Of a DNA stretch of 64,000 nucleotides, positions 1 to 13,764 are shown one piece after another. This DNA comes from Craterostigma plantagineum (taxonomy: Eukaryota; Streptophyta; Magnoliopsida; Lamiales; Linderniaceae), in NCBI GenBank assembly GCA_027422505.1, contig JAPQWV010000325.1, positions 496,001 to 560,000 of the forward strand. The letters are read 5' to 3'. The position numbers and the translations under genes are program-made. The notes below the pieces were generated by a model. The model worked only from the letters and a program-made list of their open reading frames with translations, was not told where the DNA came from and did not search any database. Positions within the stretch are counted from its first letter, which is position 1. Every line of letters starts with the position of its first letter.

Positions 1-3000
1 ATTCTAGATAATCAAGTTGCCTTTCCATAGGAATTTGAATCAGGGTTGTCCGACTTGTCAATCGAAAGTTATAGTCAAAATCGTGCATACTGCCGATTTA
101 GGCCGATTCCACTCGGACAGCAACCCTATGTCAGAATCGGGCGATTTTTCGAGATCGATGGACTTCGAATCGGGACTAAATTAAAACATAAAAATTCTAG
201 ATAATCAAGTTGACTTTCCAGAAGAATTTGAATCAGGATCGTCCGACTTGTCAATCGATAATCATAGTCAAAATTGTGCAGACTGCCGGTTTCGGCCGAT
301 TCCACTCGGACAGCAACCCTAAGTTAGTCGGCGAATTTTCATGGTCGATGGAATTCGAATAGGGACTAACGTAAAAAATACATATTCTAGATAATCAAGT
401 TGCCTTTCCATAGGAATTTGAATCCGGGTTGTCCGACTTGTCAATCGAAAGTTATAGTCAAAATCGTGCAGACTACCGATTTAGGTCGATTCCACTCGGA
501 CAACAACCCTATGTCAGAATCGGGGATTTTTCGAGGTCGATGGACTTCGAATCGGGACTAACTTAAAACATAAAAATTCTAGGTAATCAAGTTATAATCA
601 AAACCGCGCAGACTACCGGTTTAAGCCGCTTCCACTCGGACAACAAAGTCAGAATCGGGCGAATTTTCGAGGTCGATGGACTTCGAATCGGTACTAATTT
701 AAAACAAACAAATTCTAGATAATCAAGTTGGTTTTCCAAAGAATTTGAATCAGTGTCGTCCGACTTGTCAATCGAAAGTTATAGTCAAAATTGTACAGAC
801 TGCCGATTTAGGCCGATTCCACTCGGACTACAACCCTATGTCAGAATCGGGCGATTTTTCGAGGTCGATGGACTTCGAATCGGGACTAACTTAAAACATT
901 TAAATTCTAGATAATCAAGTTGGATTTCCATAAGAATTTGAATCAGGGTCGTCTGACTTGTCAATCGAAGTTATAGTCAAAATTGTGCAGACTGCCGGTT
1001 TCGGCCGATTCCACACGGACAGCAACCCTAAGTTAGAATTCGGCAAATTTTCAAGGTCGATGGACTTCGAATCGGGACTAACGTAAAAAATAAAAATTCT
1101 AGATAATCAAGTTGTCTTTCCAAAGGAATTTGAATCAGGGTTGTCCGACTTGTCAATCGAAAGTTATAGTCAAAATCGTGCAGACTGACGATTTAGGTCG
1201 ATTCCACTCGGACAGCAACCCTATGTCAGAATCGGGCAATTTTTCGAGGTCGATGGACTTCGAATCGGGACTAACTAAAACATAAAAATTCTAGGTAATC
1301 AAGTTGACTTTCCAGAAGAATTTGAATCAGGGTCGTCCGATTTGTCAAGTTATAGTCAAAATCGTGCAGACTGCCGGTTTAAGCCGCTTCCACTCGGACA
1401 ACAACCCTAAGTCAGAATCGGGCGAATTTTCGATGTCGAGGGACTTCGAATCGGTACTAATTTAAAACAAACAAATGCTAGATAATCAAGTTGGCTTTCC
1501 AAAGGAATTTGAATCAGTGTCGTCCGACTTGTCAATCGAAAGTTATAGTCAAAACGTGCAGACTGCCGGTTTAGGCCGATTCCACTCGGACAGCAACCCT
1601 ATGTCAGAATCGGGCGATTTTTCGAGATCGATGGACTTCGAATCGGGACTAAATTAAAACATAAAAATTCTAGATAATCAAGTTGACTTTCCAGAAGAAT
1701 TTGAATCAGGGTCGTCCGACTTGTCAATCGATAGTCATAGTCAAAATTGTGCAGACTGCCGGTTTCGGCCGATTCCACTCGGACATCAACCCTAAGTTAG
1801 AATTCGGCGAATTTTCATGGTCGATGGACTTCGAATAGGGACTAACGTAAAAATACAAATTCTAGATAATCAAGTTGCCTTTCCATAGGAATTTGAATCA
1901 GGGTTTCCGACTTGTCAATCGAAAGTTATAGTCAAAATCGTGCAGACTGCCGATTTAGGTCGATTCCACTCGGACAGCAACCCTATGTCAGAATCGGGCG
2001 ATTTTTCGAGGTCGATGGACTTCGAATCGGGACTAACTTAAAACATAAAAATTCTAGGTAATCAAGTTGACTTTCCAGAAGAATTTGAATCAGGGTCGTC
2101 CGATTTGTCAAGTTATAGTCAAAACCGTGCAGACTGCAGGTTTAAGCCGCTTCCACTCGGACAACAAAGTCAGAATCGGGCGAATTTTCGAGGTCGAGGT
2201 ACTTCGAATCGGTACTAATTTAAAACAAACAAATGCTAGATAATCAAGTTGGCTTTCCAAAGGATTTTGAATCAGTGTCGTCCGACTTGTCAATCGAAAG
2301 TTATAGTCAAAACGTGCAGACTGCCGGTTTAGGCCGATTCCACTCGGACAGCAACCCTATGTCAGAATCGGGCGATTTTTCGAGATCGATGGACTTCGAA
2401 TCGGAACTAACTTAAAACATAAAATTCTAGATAATCAAGTTGGATTTCCATAAGAATTTGAATCAGGGTCGTCCGACTTGTCAATCGATAGTTATAGTCA
2501 AAATTGTGCAGACTGCCGGTTTCGGCCGATTCCACTCGGACAACAACCCTAAGTTAGAATCGGCGAATTTTCATGGTGATGGACTTCGAATAGGGACTAA
2601 CGTAAAAAATACAAATTCTAGATAATCAAGTTGCCTTTCCATAGGAATTTGAATCAGGGTTGTCCGACTTGTCAATCGAAAGTTATAGTCAAAATCGTGC
2701 AGACTGCCGATTTAGGTCGATTCCACTCGGACAGCAACCCTATGTCAGAATCGGGCGATTTTTCGAGGTCGATGGACTTCGAATCGGGACTAACTTAAAA
2801 CATAAAAATTCTAGGTAATCAAGTTGACTTTCCAGAAGAATTTGAATCAGGGTCGTCCGATTTGTCAAGTTATAGTCAAAACCGTGCAGACTGCCGGTTT
2901 AAGCCGCTTCCACTCGGACAACAAAGTTAGAATCGGGCGAATTTTCGAGGTCGAGGACTTCGAATCGGTACTAATTTAAAACACACAAATGCTAGATAAT

Positions 3001-6000
3001 CAAGTTGGCTTTCCAAAGGAATTTGAATAAGTGTCGTCCGACTTGACAATCGAAAGTTATAGTCAAAACGTGCAGACTGCCGGTTTAGGCCTATTCCACT
3101 CGGACAGCAACCCTATGTCAGAATCGGGCGATTTTTCGAGATCGATGGACTTCGAATCGGGACTAAATTAAAACATAAAAATTCTAGATAATCAAGTTGA
3201 CTTTCCAGAAGAATTTAAATCAGGGTCGTCCGATTTGTCAATCGATAGTCATAGTCAAAATTGTGCAGACTGCCGGTTTCGGCCGATTCCACTCGGACAG
3301 CAACCCTAAGTTAGAATTCGGCGAATTTTCATGGTCGATGGACTTCGAATAGGGACTAACGTAAGAAATACAAATTCTAGATAATCAAGTTGCCTTTCCG
3401 TAGGAATTTGAATCAGGGTTCTCCGACTTGTCAATCGAAAGTTATAGTCAAAATCGTGCAGACTGCCGATTTAGGTCGATTCCACTCGGACAGCAACCCT
3501 ATGTCAGAATCGGGCGATTTTTCGAGGTCGATGGACTTCGAATCGGGACTAACTTAAAACATAAAAATTCTAGGTAATCAAGTTATAGTCAAAACCGTGC
3601 AGACTACCGATTTAAGACGCTTCCACTCGGACAACAAAGTCAGAATCGGGCGAATTTTCGAGGTCGATGGACTTCGAATCGGTACTAATTAAAACAAACA
3701 AATTCTAGATAATCAAGTTGGTTTTCCAAAAGAATTTGAATCAGTGTCGTCCGACTTGTCAATCGAATGTTATAGTCAAAATTGTGCAGACTGCCGATTT
3801 AGGCCGATTCCACTCGGACAGCAACCCTATGTCAGAATCGGGCGATTTTTCGAGGTCGATGGACTTCGAATCGGGACTAACTTAAAACATTAAAATTCTA
3901 GATAATCAAGTTGGATTTCCATAAGAATTTGAATCAGGGTCGTCTGACTTGTCAATCGAAGTTATAGTCAAAATTGTGCAGACTGCCGGTTTTGGCCGAT
4001 TCCACACGGACAGCAACCCTAAGTTAGAATTCGGCAAATTTTCAAGGTCGATGGACTTCGAATCGGGACTAACGTAAAAAATAAAAATTCTAGATAATCA
4101 AGTTGTCTTTCCAAAGGAATTTGAATCAGGGTTGTCCGACTTTTCAATCGAAAGTTATAGTCAAAATCGTGCAGACTGCCGATTTAGGTCGATTCCACTC
4201 GGACAGCAACCCTATGTCAGAATCGGGCGATTTTTGAGGTCGATGGACTTCGAATCGGGACTAACTTAAAACATAAAAATTCTAGGTAATCAAGTTGAAT
4301 TTCCTGAAGAATTTGAATCAGGGTCGTCCGATTTGTCAAGTTATAGTCAAAATCGTGCAGACTGTCGGTTTAAGCCGCTTCCACTCGGACAACAACCCTA
4401 AGTCAGAATCGGGCGAATTTTCGAGGTCGAGGGACTTCGAATCGGTACAAATTTAAAACAAACAAATGCTAGATAATCAAGTTGGCTTTCCAAAGGAATT
4501 TGAATCAGTGTCGTCCGACTTGTCAATCGAAAGTTATAGTCAAAATGTGCAGACTGCCGATTTAGGTCGATTCCACTCGGACAGCAACCCTATGTCAGAA
4601 TCGGGCGATTTTTCGAGGTCGATGGACTTCCAATTGGGACTAACTTAAAACATAAAAATTCTAGGTAATCAAGTTGACTTTCCAGAAGAATTTGAATCAG
4701 GGTCGTCCGATTTGTCAAGTTATAGTCAAAACCGTGCAGAGTGCCGGTTTAAGCCGCTTCCACTCGGACAACAAAGTCAGAATCGGGCGAATTTTCGAGG
4801 TCGAGGGACTTCGAATCGGTACTAATTTAAAACACACAAATGCTAGATAATCAAGTTGGCTTTCCAAAGGAATTTGAATAAGTGTCGTCCGACTTGACAA
4901 TCGAAAGTTATAGTCAAAACGTGCAGACTGCCAGTTTAGGCCGATTCCACTCGGATAGCAACCCTATGTCAGAATCGGGCGATTTTTCGAGATCGATGGA
5001 CTTCGAATCGGGACTAAATTAAAACATAAAAATTCTAGATAATCAAGTTGACTTTCCAGAAGAATTTGAATCAGGGTCGTCCGACTTGTCAATCGATAGT
5101 CATAGTCAAAATTTTGCAGAGTGCCGGTTTCGGCCGATTCCACTCGGACATCAACCCTAAGTTAGAATTCGGCGAATTTTCATGGTCGATGGACTTCGAA
5201 TAGGGACTAACGTAAGAAATACAAATTCTAGATAATCAAGTTGCCTTTCCGTAGGAATTTGAATCAGGGTTGTCCGACTTGTCAATCGAAAGTTATAGTC
5301 AAAATCGTGCAGACTGCCGATTTAGGTCGATTCCACTCGGACAGCAACCCTATGTCAGAATCGGGCGATTTTTCGAGGTCGATGGACTTCGAATCGGGAC
5401 TAACTTAAAACATAAAATTCTAGGTAATCAAGTTGACTTTCAGAAGAATTTGAATCAGGGTCGTCCGATTTGTCAAGTTATAGTCAAAACCGTGCAGACT
5501 GCCGGTTTAAGCCGCTTCCACTCGGACAACAAAGTTAGAATCGGGCGAATTTTCGAGGTCGAGGGACTTCGAATCGGTACTAATTTAAAACACACAAATG
5601 CTAGATAATCAAGTTGGCTTTCCAAAGGAATTTGAATAAGTGTCGTCCGACTTGACAATCGAAAGTTATAGTCAAAACGTGCAGACTGCCGGTTTAGGCC
5701 GATTCCACTCGGACAGCAACCCTATGTCAGAATCGGGCGATTTTTCGAGATCGATGGACTTCGAATCGGGACTAAATTAAAACATAAAAATTCTAGATAA
5801 TCAAGTTGACTTTCCAGAAGAATTTGAATCAGGGTCGTCCGACTTGTCAATCGATAGTCATAGTCAAAATTGTGCAGACTGCCGGTTTCGGCCGATTCCA
5901 CTCGGACAGCAACCCTAAGTTAGAATTCGGCGAATTTTCATGGTCGATGGACTTCGAATAGGGACTAACGTAAGAAATACAAATTCTAGATAATCAAGTT

Positions 6001-7690
6001 GCCTTTCCGTAGGAATTTGAATCAGGGTTCTCCGACTTGTCAATCGAAAGTTATAGTCAAAATCGTGCAGACTGCCGATTTAGGGCGATTCCACTCGGAC
6101 AGCAACCCTATGTCAGAATCGGGCGATTTTTCGAGGTCGATGGACTTCGAATCGGGACTAACTTAAAACATAAAAATTCTAGGTAATCAAGTTGACTTTC
6201 CAGAAGAATTTGAATCAGGGTCGTCCGATTTGTCAAGTTATAGTCAAAACCGTGCAGACTGCCGGTTTAAGCCGCTTCCACTCGGACAACAAAGTCAGAA
6301 TCGGGCGAATTTTCGAGGTCGAGGGACTTCGAATCGGTACTAATTTAAAACACACAAATGCTAGATAATCAAGTTGGCTTTCCAAAGGAATTTGAATAAG
6401 TGTCGTCCGACTTGACAATCGAAAGTTATAGTCAAAACGTGCAGACTGCCGGTTTAGGCCGATTCCACTCGGACAGCAACCCTATGTCAGAATCGGGCGA
6501 TTTTTCGAGATCGATGGACTTCGAATCGGGACTAAATTAAAACATAAAAATTCTAGATAATCAAGTTGACTTTCCAGAAGAATTTAAATCAGGGTCGTCC
6601 GACTTGTCAATCGATAGTCATAGTCAAAATTGTGCAGACTGCCGGTTTCGGCCGATTCCACTCGGACAGCAACCCTAAGTTCAGAATCCGGCGAATTTTC
6701 ATGGTCGATGGACTTCGAATAGGGACTAACGTAAAAAATACAAATTCTAGATAATCAAGTTGCTTTCCGTAGGAATTTGAATCAGGGTTCGTCCGACTTG
6801 TCAATCGAAAGTTATAGTCAAAATCGTGCAGACTGCCGATTTAGGTCGATTCCACTCGGACAGCAACCCTATGTCAGAATCGGGCGATTTTTCGAGGTCG
6901 ATGGACTTCGAATCGGGACTAACTTAAAACATAAAAATTCTAGATAATCAAGTTGAATTTCCTGAAGAATTTGAATCAGGGTCGTCCGATTTGTCAAGTT
7001 ATAGTCAAAATCGTGCAGACTGCCGGTTTAAGCCGCTTCCACTCGGACAACAACCCTAAGTCAGAATCGGGCGAATTTTCGAGGTCGAGGGACTTCGAAT
7101 CGGTACAAATTTAAAACAAACAAATGCTAGATAATCAAGTTGTCTTTCCAAAGGAATTTGAATCAGTGTCGTCCGACTTGTCAATCGAAAGTTATAGTCA
7201 AAATCGTGCAGACTGCCGATTTAGGTCGATTCCACTCGGACAGCAACCCTATGTCAGAATCGGGCGATTTTTCGAGGTCGATGGACTTCGAATCGGGACT
7301 AACTTAAAACATAAAAATTCTAGGTAATCAAGTTGACTTTCCAGAAGAATTTGAATCAGGGTCGTCCGATTTGTCAAGTTATAGTCAAAACCGTGCAGAG
7401 TGCCGGTTTAAGCCGCTTCCACTCGGACAACAAAGTCAGAATCGGGCGAATTTTCGAGGTCGAGGGACTTCGAATCGGTACTAATTTAAAACACACAAAT
7501 GCTAGATAATCAAGTTGGCTTTCCAAAGGAATTTGAATAAGTGTCGTCCGACTTGACAATCGAAAGTTATAGTCAAAACGTGCAGACTGCCAGTTTAGGC
7601 CGATTCCACTCGGACAGCAACCCTATGTCAGAATCGGGCGATTTTTCGAGATCGATGGACTTCGAATCGGGACTAAATTAAAACATAAAA
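1..7690. repeat. Mixed-order satellite region
   Basis: Reading the monomer classes in order gives: B/D hybrid, A, B, cs, Ds, A'', B'', C2, D', A, B, C', D', A', B, C, D, A, B, cs, Ds, A'', B'', C2, D2, C, D, then two A-B-C-D modules, A, B, C2, D2, C, D. Short C monomers (cs, 136 bp) start at 576 and 3567, about 2.99 kb apart. No single HOR is repeated exactly here, so this part looks like a patchwork of modules found homogenised elsewhere in the window. The first monomer begins with B landmarks but ends like D (GAGATCGATGG, ACTAAATT), a recombinant. Confidence 0.85.
3567..5031. repeat. Recurrent 1.46-kb block cs-Ds-A''-B''-C2-D2-C-D, copy 1
   Basis: Starts with the short C monomer (GTAATCAAGTTATAGTC, CTACCGATTTAAGACGC) and ends after a D monomer. 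A'' has TCGAAGTTATAG, CACACGGACAGC and CGGCAAATTTTCAAGG. C2 has GAATTTCCTGAAG and CTGTCGGTTTAAGCC. D2 has the unusual CTTCCAATTGGGAC. The same order with the same marks recurs at 20984 and 34460. Confidence 0.88.
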
Positions 7691-7883
7691 ATTCTAGATA
7701 ATCAAGTTGACTTTCCAGAAGAATTTGAATCAGGGTCGTCCGACTTGTCAATCGATAGTCATAGTCAAAATTTTGCAGACTGCCGGTTTCGGCCGATTCC
7801 ACTCGGACAGCAACCCTAAGTTAGAATTCGGCGAATTTTCATGGTCGATGGACTTCGAATAGGGACTAACGTAAGAAATACAA
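7691..7883. repeat. Reference satellite monomer, class A (193 bp)
   Basis: First monomer of the first 8-mer copy. Class A marks are GTTGACTTTCCAGAAG, TCGATAGTCATAGTC, GGTTTCGGCCG, CCCTAAGTTAGAATTCGG, the tail CATGGTCGATGG, and the end CTAACGTAAGAAATACAA. It shares CGAATTTTC with class C. Confidence 0.9.
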
Positions 7884-8076
7884 ATTCTAGATAATCAAGT
7901 TGCCTTTCCGTAGGAATTTGAATCAGGGTTCTCCGACTTGTCAATCGAAAGTTATAGTCAAAATCGTGCAGACTGCCGATTTAGGTCGATTCCACTCGGA
8001 CAGCAACCCTATATCAGAATCGGGCGATTTTTCGAGGTCGATGGACTTCGAATCGGGACTAACTTAAAACATAAAA
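7884..8076. repeat. Reference satellite monomer, class B (193 bp)
   Basis: Class B marks are GTTGCCTTTCCGTAGG, CAGGGTTCTCCGACTTG, CGATTTAGGTCGATTCC, the CGATTTTTCGAGG tail and CTAACTTAAAACATAAA. It shares GGGCGATTTTTCGAG with class D. Confidence 0.9.
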
Positions 8077-8258
8077 ATTCTAGGTAATCAAGTTGACCTT
8101 CCAGAAGAATTTGAATCAGGGTCGTCCGATTTGTCAAGTTATAGTCAAAACCGTGCAGACTGCCGGTTTAAGCCGCTTCCACTCGGACAACAAAGTCAGA
8201 ATCGGGCGAATTTTCGAGGTCGAGGTACTTCGAATCGGTACTAATTTAAAACAAACAA
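8077..8258. repeat. Reference satellite monomer, class C' (182 bp)
   Basis: Starts ATTCTAGGTAATC. It lacks the CAATCGA segment after TTGTC seen in the other classes, and it lacks the AACCCT stretch before AAGTCAGAATC, which together explain the shorter length. It carries GGTTTAAGCCGCTTCC. The prime form has GAGGTACTTCG and ends in AAAACAAACAA. Confidence 0.9.
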
Positions 8259-8449
8259 ATGCTAGATAATCAAGTTGGCTTTCCAAAGGAATTTGAATCA
8301 GTGTCGTCCGACTTGTCAATCGAAAGTTATAGTCAAAACGTGCAGACTGCCGGTTTAGGCCGATTCCACTCGGACAGCAACCCTATGTCAGAATCGGGCG
8401 ATTTTCCGAGATCGATGGACTTCGAATCGGAACTAACTTAAAACATAAA
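8259..8449. repeat. Reference satellite monomer, class D' (191 bp)
   Basis: Starts ATGCTAGATAATC and carries GGCTTTCCAAAGG, AATCAGTGTCG, AAAACGTGCAG (one base shorter than the TCGTGCAG of class B), GGTTTAGGCCG and CGAGATCGATGG, ending GGAACTAACTTAAAAC. Confidence 0.9.
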
Positions 8450-8642
8450 ATTCTAGATAATCAAGTTGGATTTCCATAAGAATTTGAATCAGGGTCGTCC
8501 GACTTGTCAATCGATAGTTATAGTCAAAATTGTGCAGACTGCCGGTTTCGGCCGATTCCACTCGGACAACAACCCTAAGTTCGAATCCGGCGAATTTTCA
8601 TGGTCGATGGACTTCGAATAGGGACTAACGTAAAAAATACAA
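8450..8642. repeat. Reference satellite monomer, class A' (193 bp)
   Basis: An A-like monomer (GGTTTCGGCCG and CATGGTCGATGG present) but with GTTGGATTTCCATAAG, TCGATAGTTATAGTC and CCCTAAGTTCGAATCCGG. It marks the second half of the 8-mer. Confidence 0.9.
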
Positions 8643-8835
8643 ATTCTAGATAATCAAGTTGCCTTTCCGTAGGAATTTGAATCAGGGTTGTCCGACTTGT
8701 CAATCGAAAGTTATAGTCAAAATCGTGCAGACTGCCGATTTAGGTCGATTCCACTCGGACAGCAACCCTATGTCAGAATCGGGCGATTTTTCGAGGTCGA
8801 TGGACTTCGAATCGGGACTAACTTAAAACATAAAA
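8643..8835. repeat. Reference satellite monomer, class B, second copy (193 bp)
   Basis: Same as the first B except for CAGGGTTGTCCG in place of CAGGGTTCTCCG, a one-base mark that separates the two B positions of the 8-mer in most copies. Confidence 0.88.
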
Positions 8836-9017
8836 ATTCTAGGTAATCAAGTTGACTTTCCAGAAAAATTTGAATCAGGGTCGTCCGATTTGTCAAGTTA
8901 TAGTCAAAACCGTGCAGACTGCCGGTTTAAGCCGCTTCCACTCGGACAACAAAGTTAGAATCGGGCGAATTTTCGAGGTCGAGGGACTTCGAATCGGTAC
9001 TAATTTAAAACACACAA
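8836..9017. repeat. Reference satellite monomer, class C (182 bp)
   Basis: As C' but with GAGGGACTTCG and the end AAAACACACAA. It carries GGTTTAAGCCGCTTCC and CGGACAACAAAGTTAGAATC. Confidence 0.9.
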
Positions 9018-9209
9018 ATGCTAGATAATCAAGTTGGCTTTCCAAAGGAATTTGAATAAGTGTCGTCCGACTTGACAATCGAAAGTTATAGTCAAAACGT
9101 GCAGACTGCCGGTTTAGGCCGATTCCACTCGGACAGCAACCCTATGTCAGAATCGGGCGATTTTTCGAGATCGATGGACTTCGAATCGGGACTAAATTAA
9201 AACATAAAA
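9018..9209. repeat. Reference satellite monomer, class D (192 bp)
   Basis: As D' but with AATAAGTGTCG, GACTTGACAATCG and the end GGGACTAAATTAAAAC. It joins directly to class A of the next copy at 9210. Confidence 0.9.
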
Positions 9210-12200
9210 ATTCTAGATAATCAAGTTGACTTTCCAGAAGAATTTGAATCAGGGTCGTCCGACTTGTCAATCGATAGTCATAGTCAAAATTTTGCAGACT
9301 GCCGGTTTCGGCCGATTCCACTCGGACATCAACCCTAAGTTAGAATTCGGCGAATTTTCATGGTCGATGGACTTCGAATAGGGACTAACGTAAAAATACA
9401 AATTCTAGATAATCAAGTTGCCTTTCCGTAGGAATTTGAATCAGGGTTCTCCGACTTGTCAATCGAAAGTTATAGTCAAAATCGTGCAGACTGCCGATTT
9501 AGGTCGATTCCACTCGGACAGCAACCCTATGTCAGAATCGGGCGATTTTTCGAGGTCGATGGACTTCGAATCGGGACTAACTTAAAACATAAAAATTCTA
9601 GGTAATCAAGTTGACCTTCCAGAAGAATTTGAATCAGGGTCGTCCGATTTGTCAAGTTATAGTCAAAACCGTGCAGACTGCCGGTTTAAGCCGCTTCCAC
9701 TCGGACAACAAAGTCAGAATCGGGCGAATTTTCGAGGTCGAGGTACTTCGAATCGGTACTAATTTAAAACAAACAAATGCTAGATAATCAAGTTGGCTTT
9801 CCAAAGGAATTTGAATCAGTGTCGTCCGACTTGTCAATCGAAAGTTATAGTCAAAACGTGCAGACTGCCGGTTTAGGCCGATTCCACTCGGACAACAACC
9901 CTATGTCAGAATCGGGCGATTTTCGAGATCGATGGACTTCGAATCGGAACTAACTTAAAACATTAAAATTCTAGATAATCAAGTTGGATTTCCATAAGAA
10001 TTTGAATCAGGGTCGTCCGACTTGTCAATCGATAGTTATAGTCAAAATTGTGCAGACTGCCGGTTTCGGCCGATTCCACTCGGACAACAACCCTAAGTTC
10101 GAATCGGCGAATTTTCATGGTCGATGGACTTCGAATAGGGACTAACGTAAAAAATACAAATTCTAGATAATCAAGTTGCCTTTCCGTAGGAATTTGAATC
10201 AGGGTTGTCCGACTTGTCAATCGAAAGTTATAGTCAAAATCGTGCAGACTGCCGATTTAGGTCGATTCCACTCGGACAGCAACCCTATGTCAGAATCGGG
10301 CGATTTTTCGAGGTCGATGGACTTCGAATCGGGACTAACTTAAAACATAAAAATTCTAGGTAATCAAGTTGACTTTCCAGAAGAATTTGAATCAGGGTCG
10401 TCCGATTTGTCAAGTTATAGTCAAAACCGTGCAGACTGCCGGTTTAAGCCGCTTCCACTCGGACAACAAAGTCAGAATCGGGCGAATTTTCGAGGTCGAG
10501 GGACTTCGAATCGGTACTAATTTAAAACACACAAATGCTAGATAATCAAGTTGGCTTTCCAAAGGAATTTGAATAAGTGTCGTCCGACTTGACAATCGAA
10601 AGTTATAGTCAAAACGTGCAGACTGCCAGTTTAGGCCGATTCCACTCGGATAGCAACCCTATGTCAGAATCGGGCGATTTTTCGAGATCGATGGACTTCG
10701 AATCGGGACTAAATTAAAACATAAAAATTCTAGATAATCAAGTTGACTTTCCAGAAGAATTTGAATCAGGGTCGTCCGACTTGTCAATCGATAGTCATAG
10801 TCAAAATTTTGCAGACTGCCGGTTTCGGCCGATTCCACTCGGACATCAACCCTAAGTTAGAATTCGGCGAATTTTCATGGTCGATGGACTTCGAATAGGG
10901 ACTAACGTAAGAAATACAAATTCTAGATAATCAAGTTGCCTTTCCGTAGGAATTTGAATCAGGGTTCTCCGACTTGTCAATCGAAAGTTATAGTCAAAAT
11001 CGTGCAGACTGCCGATTTAGGTCGATTCCACTCGGACAGCAACCCTATGTCAGAATCGGGCGATTTTTCGAGGTCGATGGACTTCGAATCGGGACTAACT
11101 TAAAACATAAAAATTCTAGGTAATCAAGTTGACCTTCCATAAGAATTTGAATCAGGGTCGTCCGATTTGTCAAGTTATAGTCAAAACCGTGCAGACTGCA
11201 GGTTTAAGCCGCTTCCACTCGGACAACAAAGTCAGAATCGGGCGAATTTTCGAGGTCGAGGTACTTCGAATCGGTACTAATTTAAAACAAACAAATGCTA
11301 GATAATCAAGTTGGCTTTCCAAAGGAATTTGAATCAGTGTCGTCCGACTTGTCAATCGAAAGTTATAGTCAAAACGTGCAGACTGCCGGTTTAGGCCGAT
11401 TCCACTCGGACAGCAACCCTATGTCAGAATCGGGCGATTTTCGAGATCGATGGACTTCGAATCGGAACTAACTTAAAACATTAAAATTCTAGATAATCAA
11501 GTTGGATTTCCATAAGAATTTGAATCAGGGTCGTCCGACTTGTCAATCGATAGTTATAGTCAAAATTGTGCAGACTGCCGGTTTCGGCCGATTCCACTCG
11601 GACAACAACCCTAAGTTCGAATCCGGCGAATTTTCATGGTTGATGGACTTCGAATAGGGACTAACGTAAAAATACAAATTCTAGATAATCAAGTTGCCTT
11701 TCCGTAGGAATTTGAATCAGGGTTGTCCGACTTGTCAATCGAAAGTTATAGTCAAAATCGTGCAGACTGCCGATTTAGGTCGATTCCACTCGGACAGCAA
11801 CCCTATGTCAGAATCGGGCGATTTTTCGAGGTCGATGGACTTCGAATCGGGACTAACTTAAAACATAAAAATTCTAGGTAATCAAGTTGACTTTCCAGAA
11901 GAATTTGAATCAGGGTCGTCCGATTTGTCAAGTTATAGTCAAAACCGTGCAGACTGCCGGTTTAAGCCGCTTCCACTCGGACAACAAAGTTAGAATCGGG
12001 TGAATTTTCGAGGTCGAGGGACTTCGAATCGGTACTAATTTAAAACACACAAATGCTAGATAATCAAGTTGGCTTTCCAAAGGAATTTGAATAAGTGTCG
12101 TCCGACTTGACAATCGAAAGTTATAGTCAAAACGTGCAGACTGCCGGTTTAGGCCGATTCCACTCGGACAGCAACCCTATGTCAGAATCGGGCGATTTTT

Positions 12201-13764
12201 CGAGATCGATGGACTTCGAATCGGGACTAAATTAAAACATAAAAATTCTAGATAATCAAGTTGACTTTCCAGAAGAATTTGAATCAGGGTCGTCCGACTT
12301 GTCAATCGATAGTCATAGTCAAAATTTTGCAGACTGCCGGTTTCGGCCGATTCCACTCGGACATCAACCCTAAGTTAGAATTCGGCGAATTTTCATGGTC
12401 GATGGACTTCGAATAGGGACTAACGTAAGAAATACAAATTCTAGATAATCAAGTTGCCTTTCCGTAGGAATTTGAATCAGGGTTCTCCGACTTGTCAATC
12501 GAAAGTTATAGTCAAAATCGTGCAGACTGCCGATTTAGGTCGATTCCACTCGGACAGCAACCCTATGTCAGAATCGGGCGATTTTTCGAGGTCGATGGAC
12601 TTCGAATCGGGACTAACTTAAAACATAAAAATTCTAGGTAATCAAGTTGACCTTCCAGAAGAATTTGAATCAGGGTCGTCCGATTTGTCAAGTTATAGTC
12701 AAAACCGTGCAGACTGCCGGTTTAAGCCGCTTCCACTCGGACAACAAAGTCAGAATCGGGCGAATTTTCGAGGTCGAGGTACTTCGAATCGGTACTAATT
12801 TAAAACAAACAAATGCTAGATAATCAAGTTGGCTTTCCAAAGGAATTTGAATCAGTGTCGTCCGACTTGTCAATCGAAAGTTATAGTCAAAACGTGCAGA
12901 CTGCCGGTTTAGGCCGATTCCACTCGGACAGCAACCCTATGTCAGAATCGGGCGATTTTCCGAGATCGATGGACTTCGAATCGGAACTAACTTAAAACAT
13001 TAAAAATTCTAGATAATCAAGTTGGATTTCCATAAGAATTTGAATCAGGGTCGTCCGACTTGTCAATCGATAGTTATAGTCAAAATTGTGCAGACTGCCG
13101 GTTTCGGCCGATTCCACTCGGACAACAACCCTAAGTTCGAATCCGGCGAATTTTCATGGTTGATGGACTTCGAATAGGGACTAACGTAAAAAATACAAAT
13201 TCTAGATAATCAAGTTGCCTTTCCGTAGGAATTTGAATCAGGGTTGTCCGACTTGTCAATCGAAAGTTATAGTCAAAATCGTGCAGACTGCCGATTTAGG
13301 TCGATTCCACTCGGACAGCAACCCTATGTCAGAATCGGGCGATTTTTCGAGGTCGATGGACTTCGAATCGGGACTAACTTAAAACATAAAAATTCTAGGT
13401 AATCAAGTTGACTTTCCAGAAAAATTTGAATCAGGGTCGTCCGATTTGTCAAGTTATAGTCAAAACCGTGCAGACTGCCGGTTTAAGCCGCTTCCACTCG
13501 GACAACAAAGTTAGAATCGGGCGAATTTTCGAGGTCGAGGGACTTCGAATCGGTACTAATTTAAAACACACAAATGCTAGATAATCAAGTTGGCTTTCCA
13601 AAGGAATTTGAATAAGTGTCGTCCGACTTGACAATCGAAAGTTATAGTCAAAACGTGCAGACTGCCGGTTTAGGCCGATTCCACTCGGACAGCAACCCTA
13701 TGTCAGAATCGGGCGATTTTCGAGATCGATGGACTTCGAATCGGGACTAAATTAAAACATAAAA

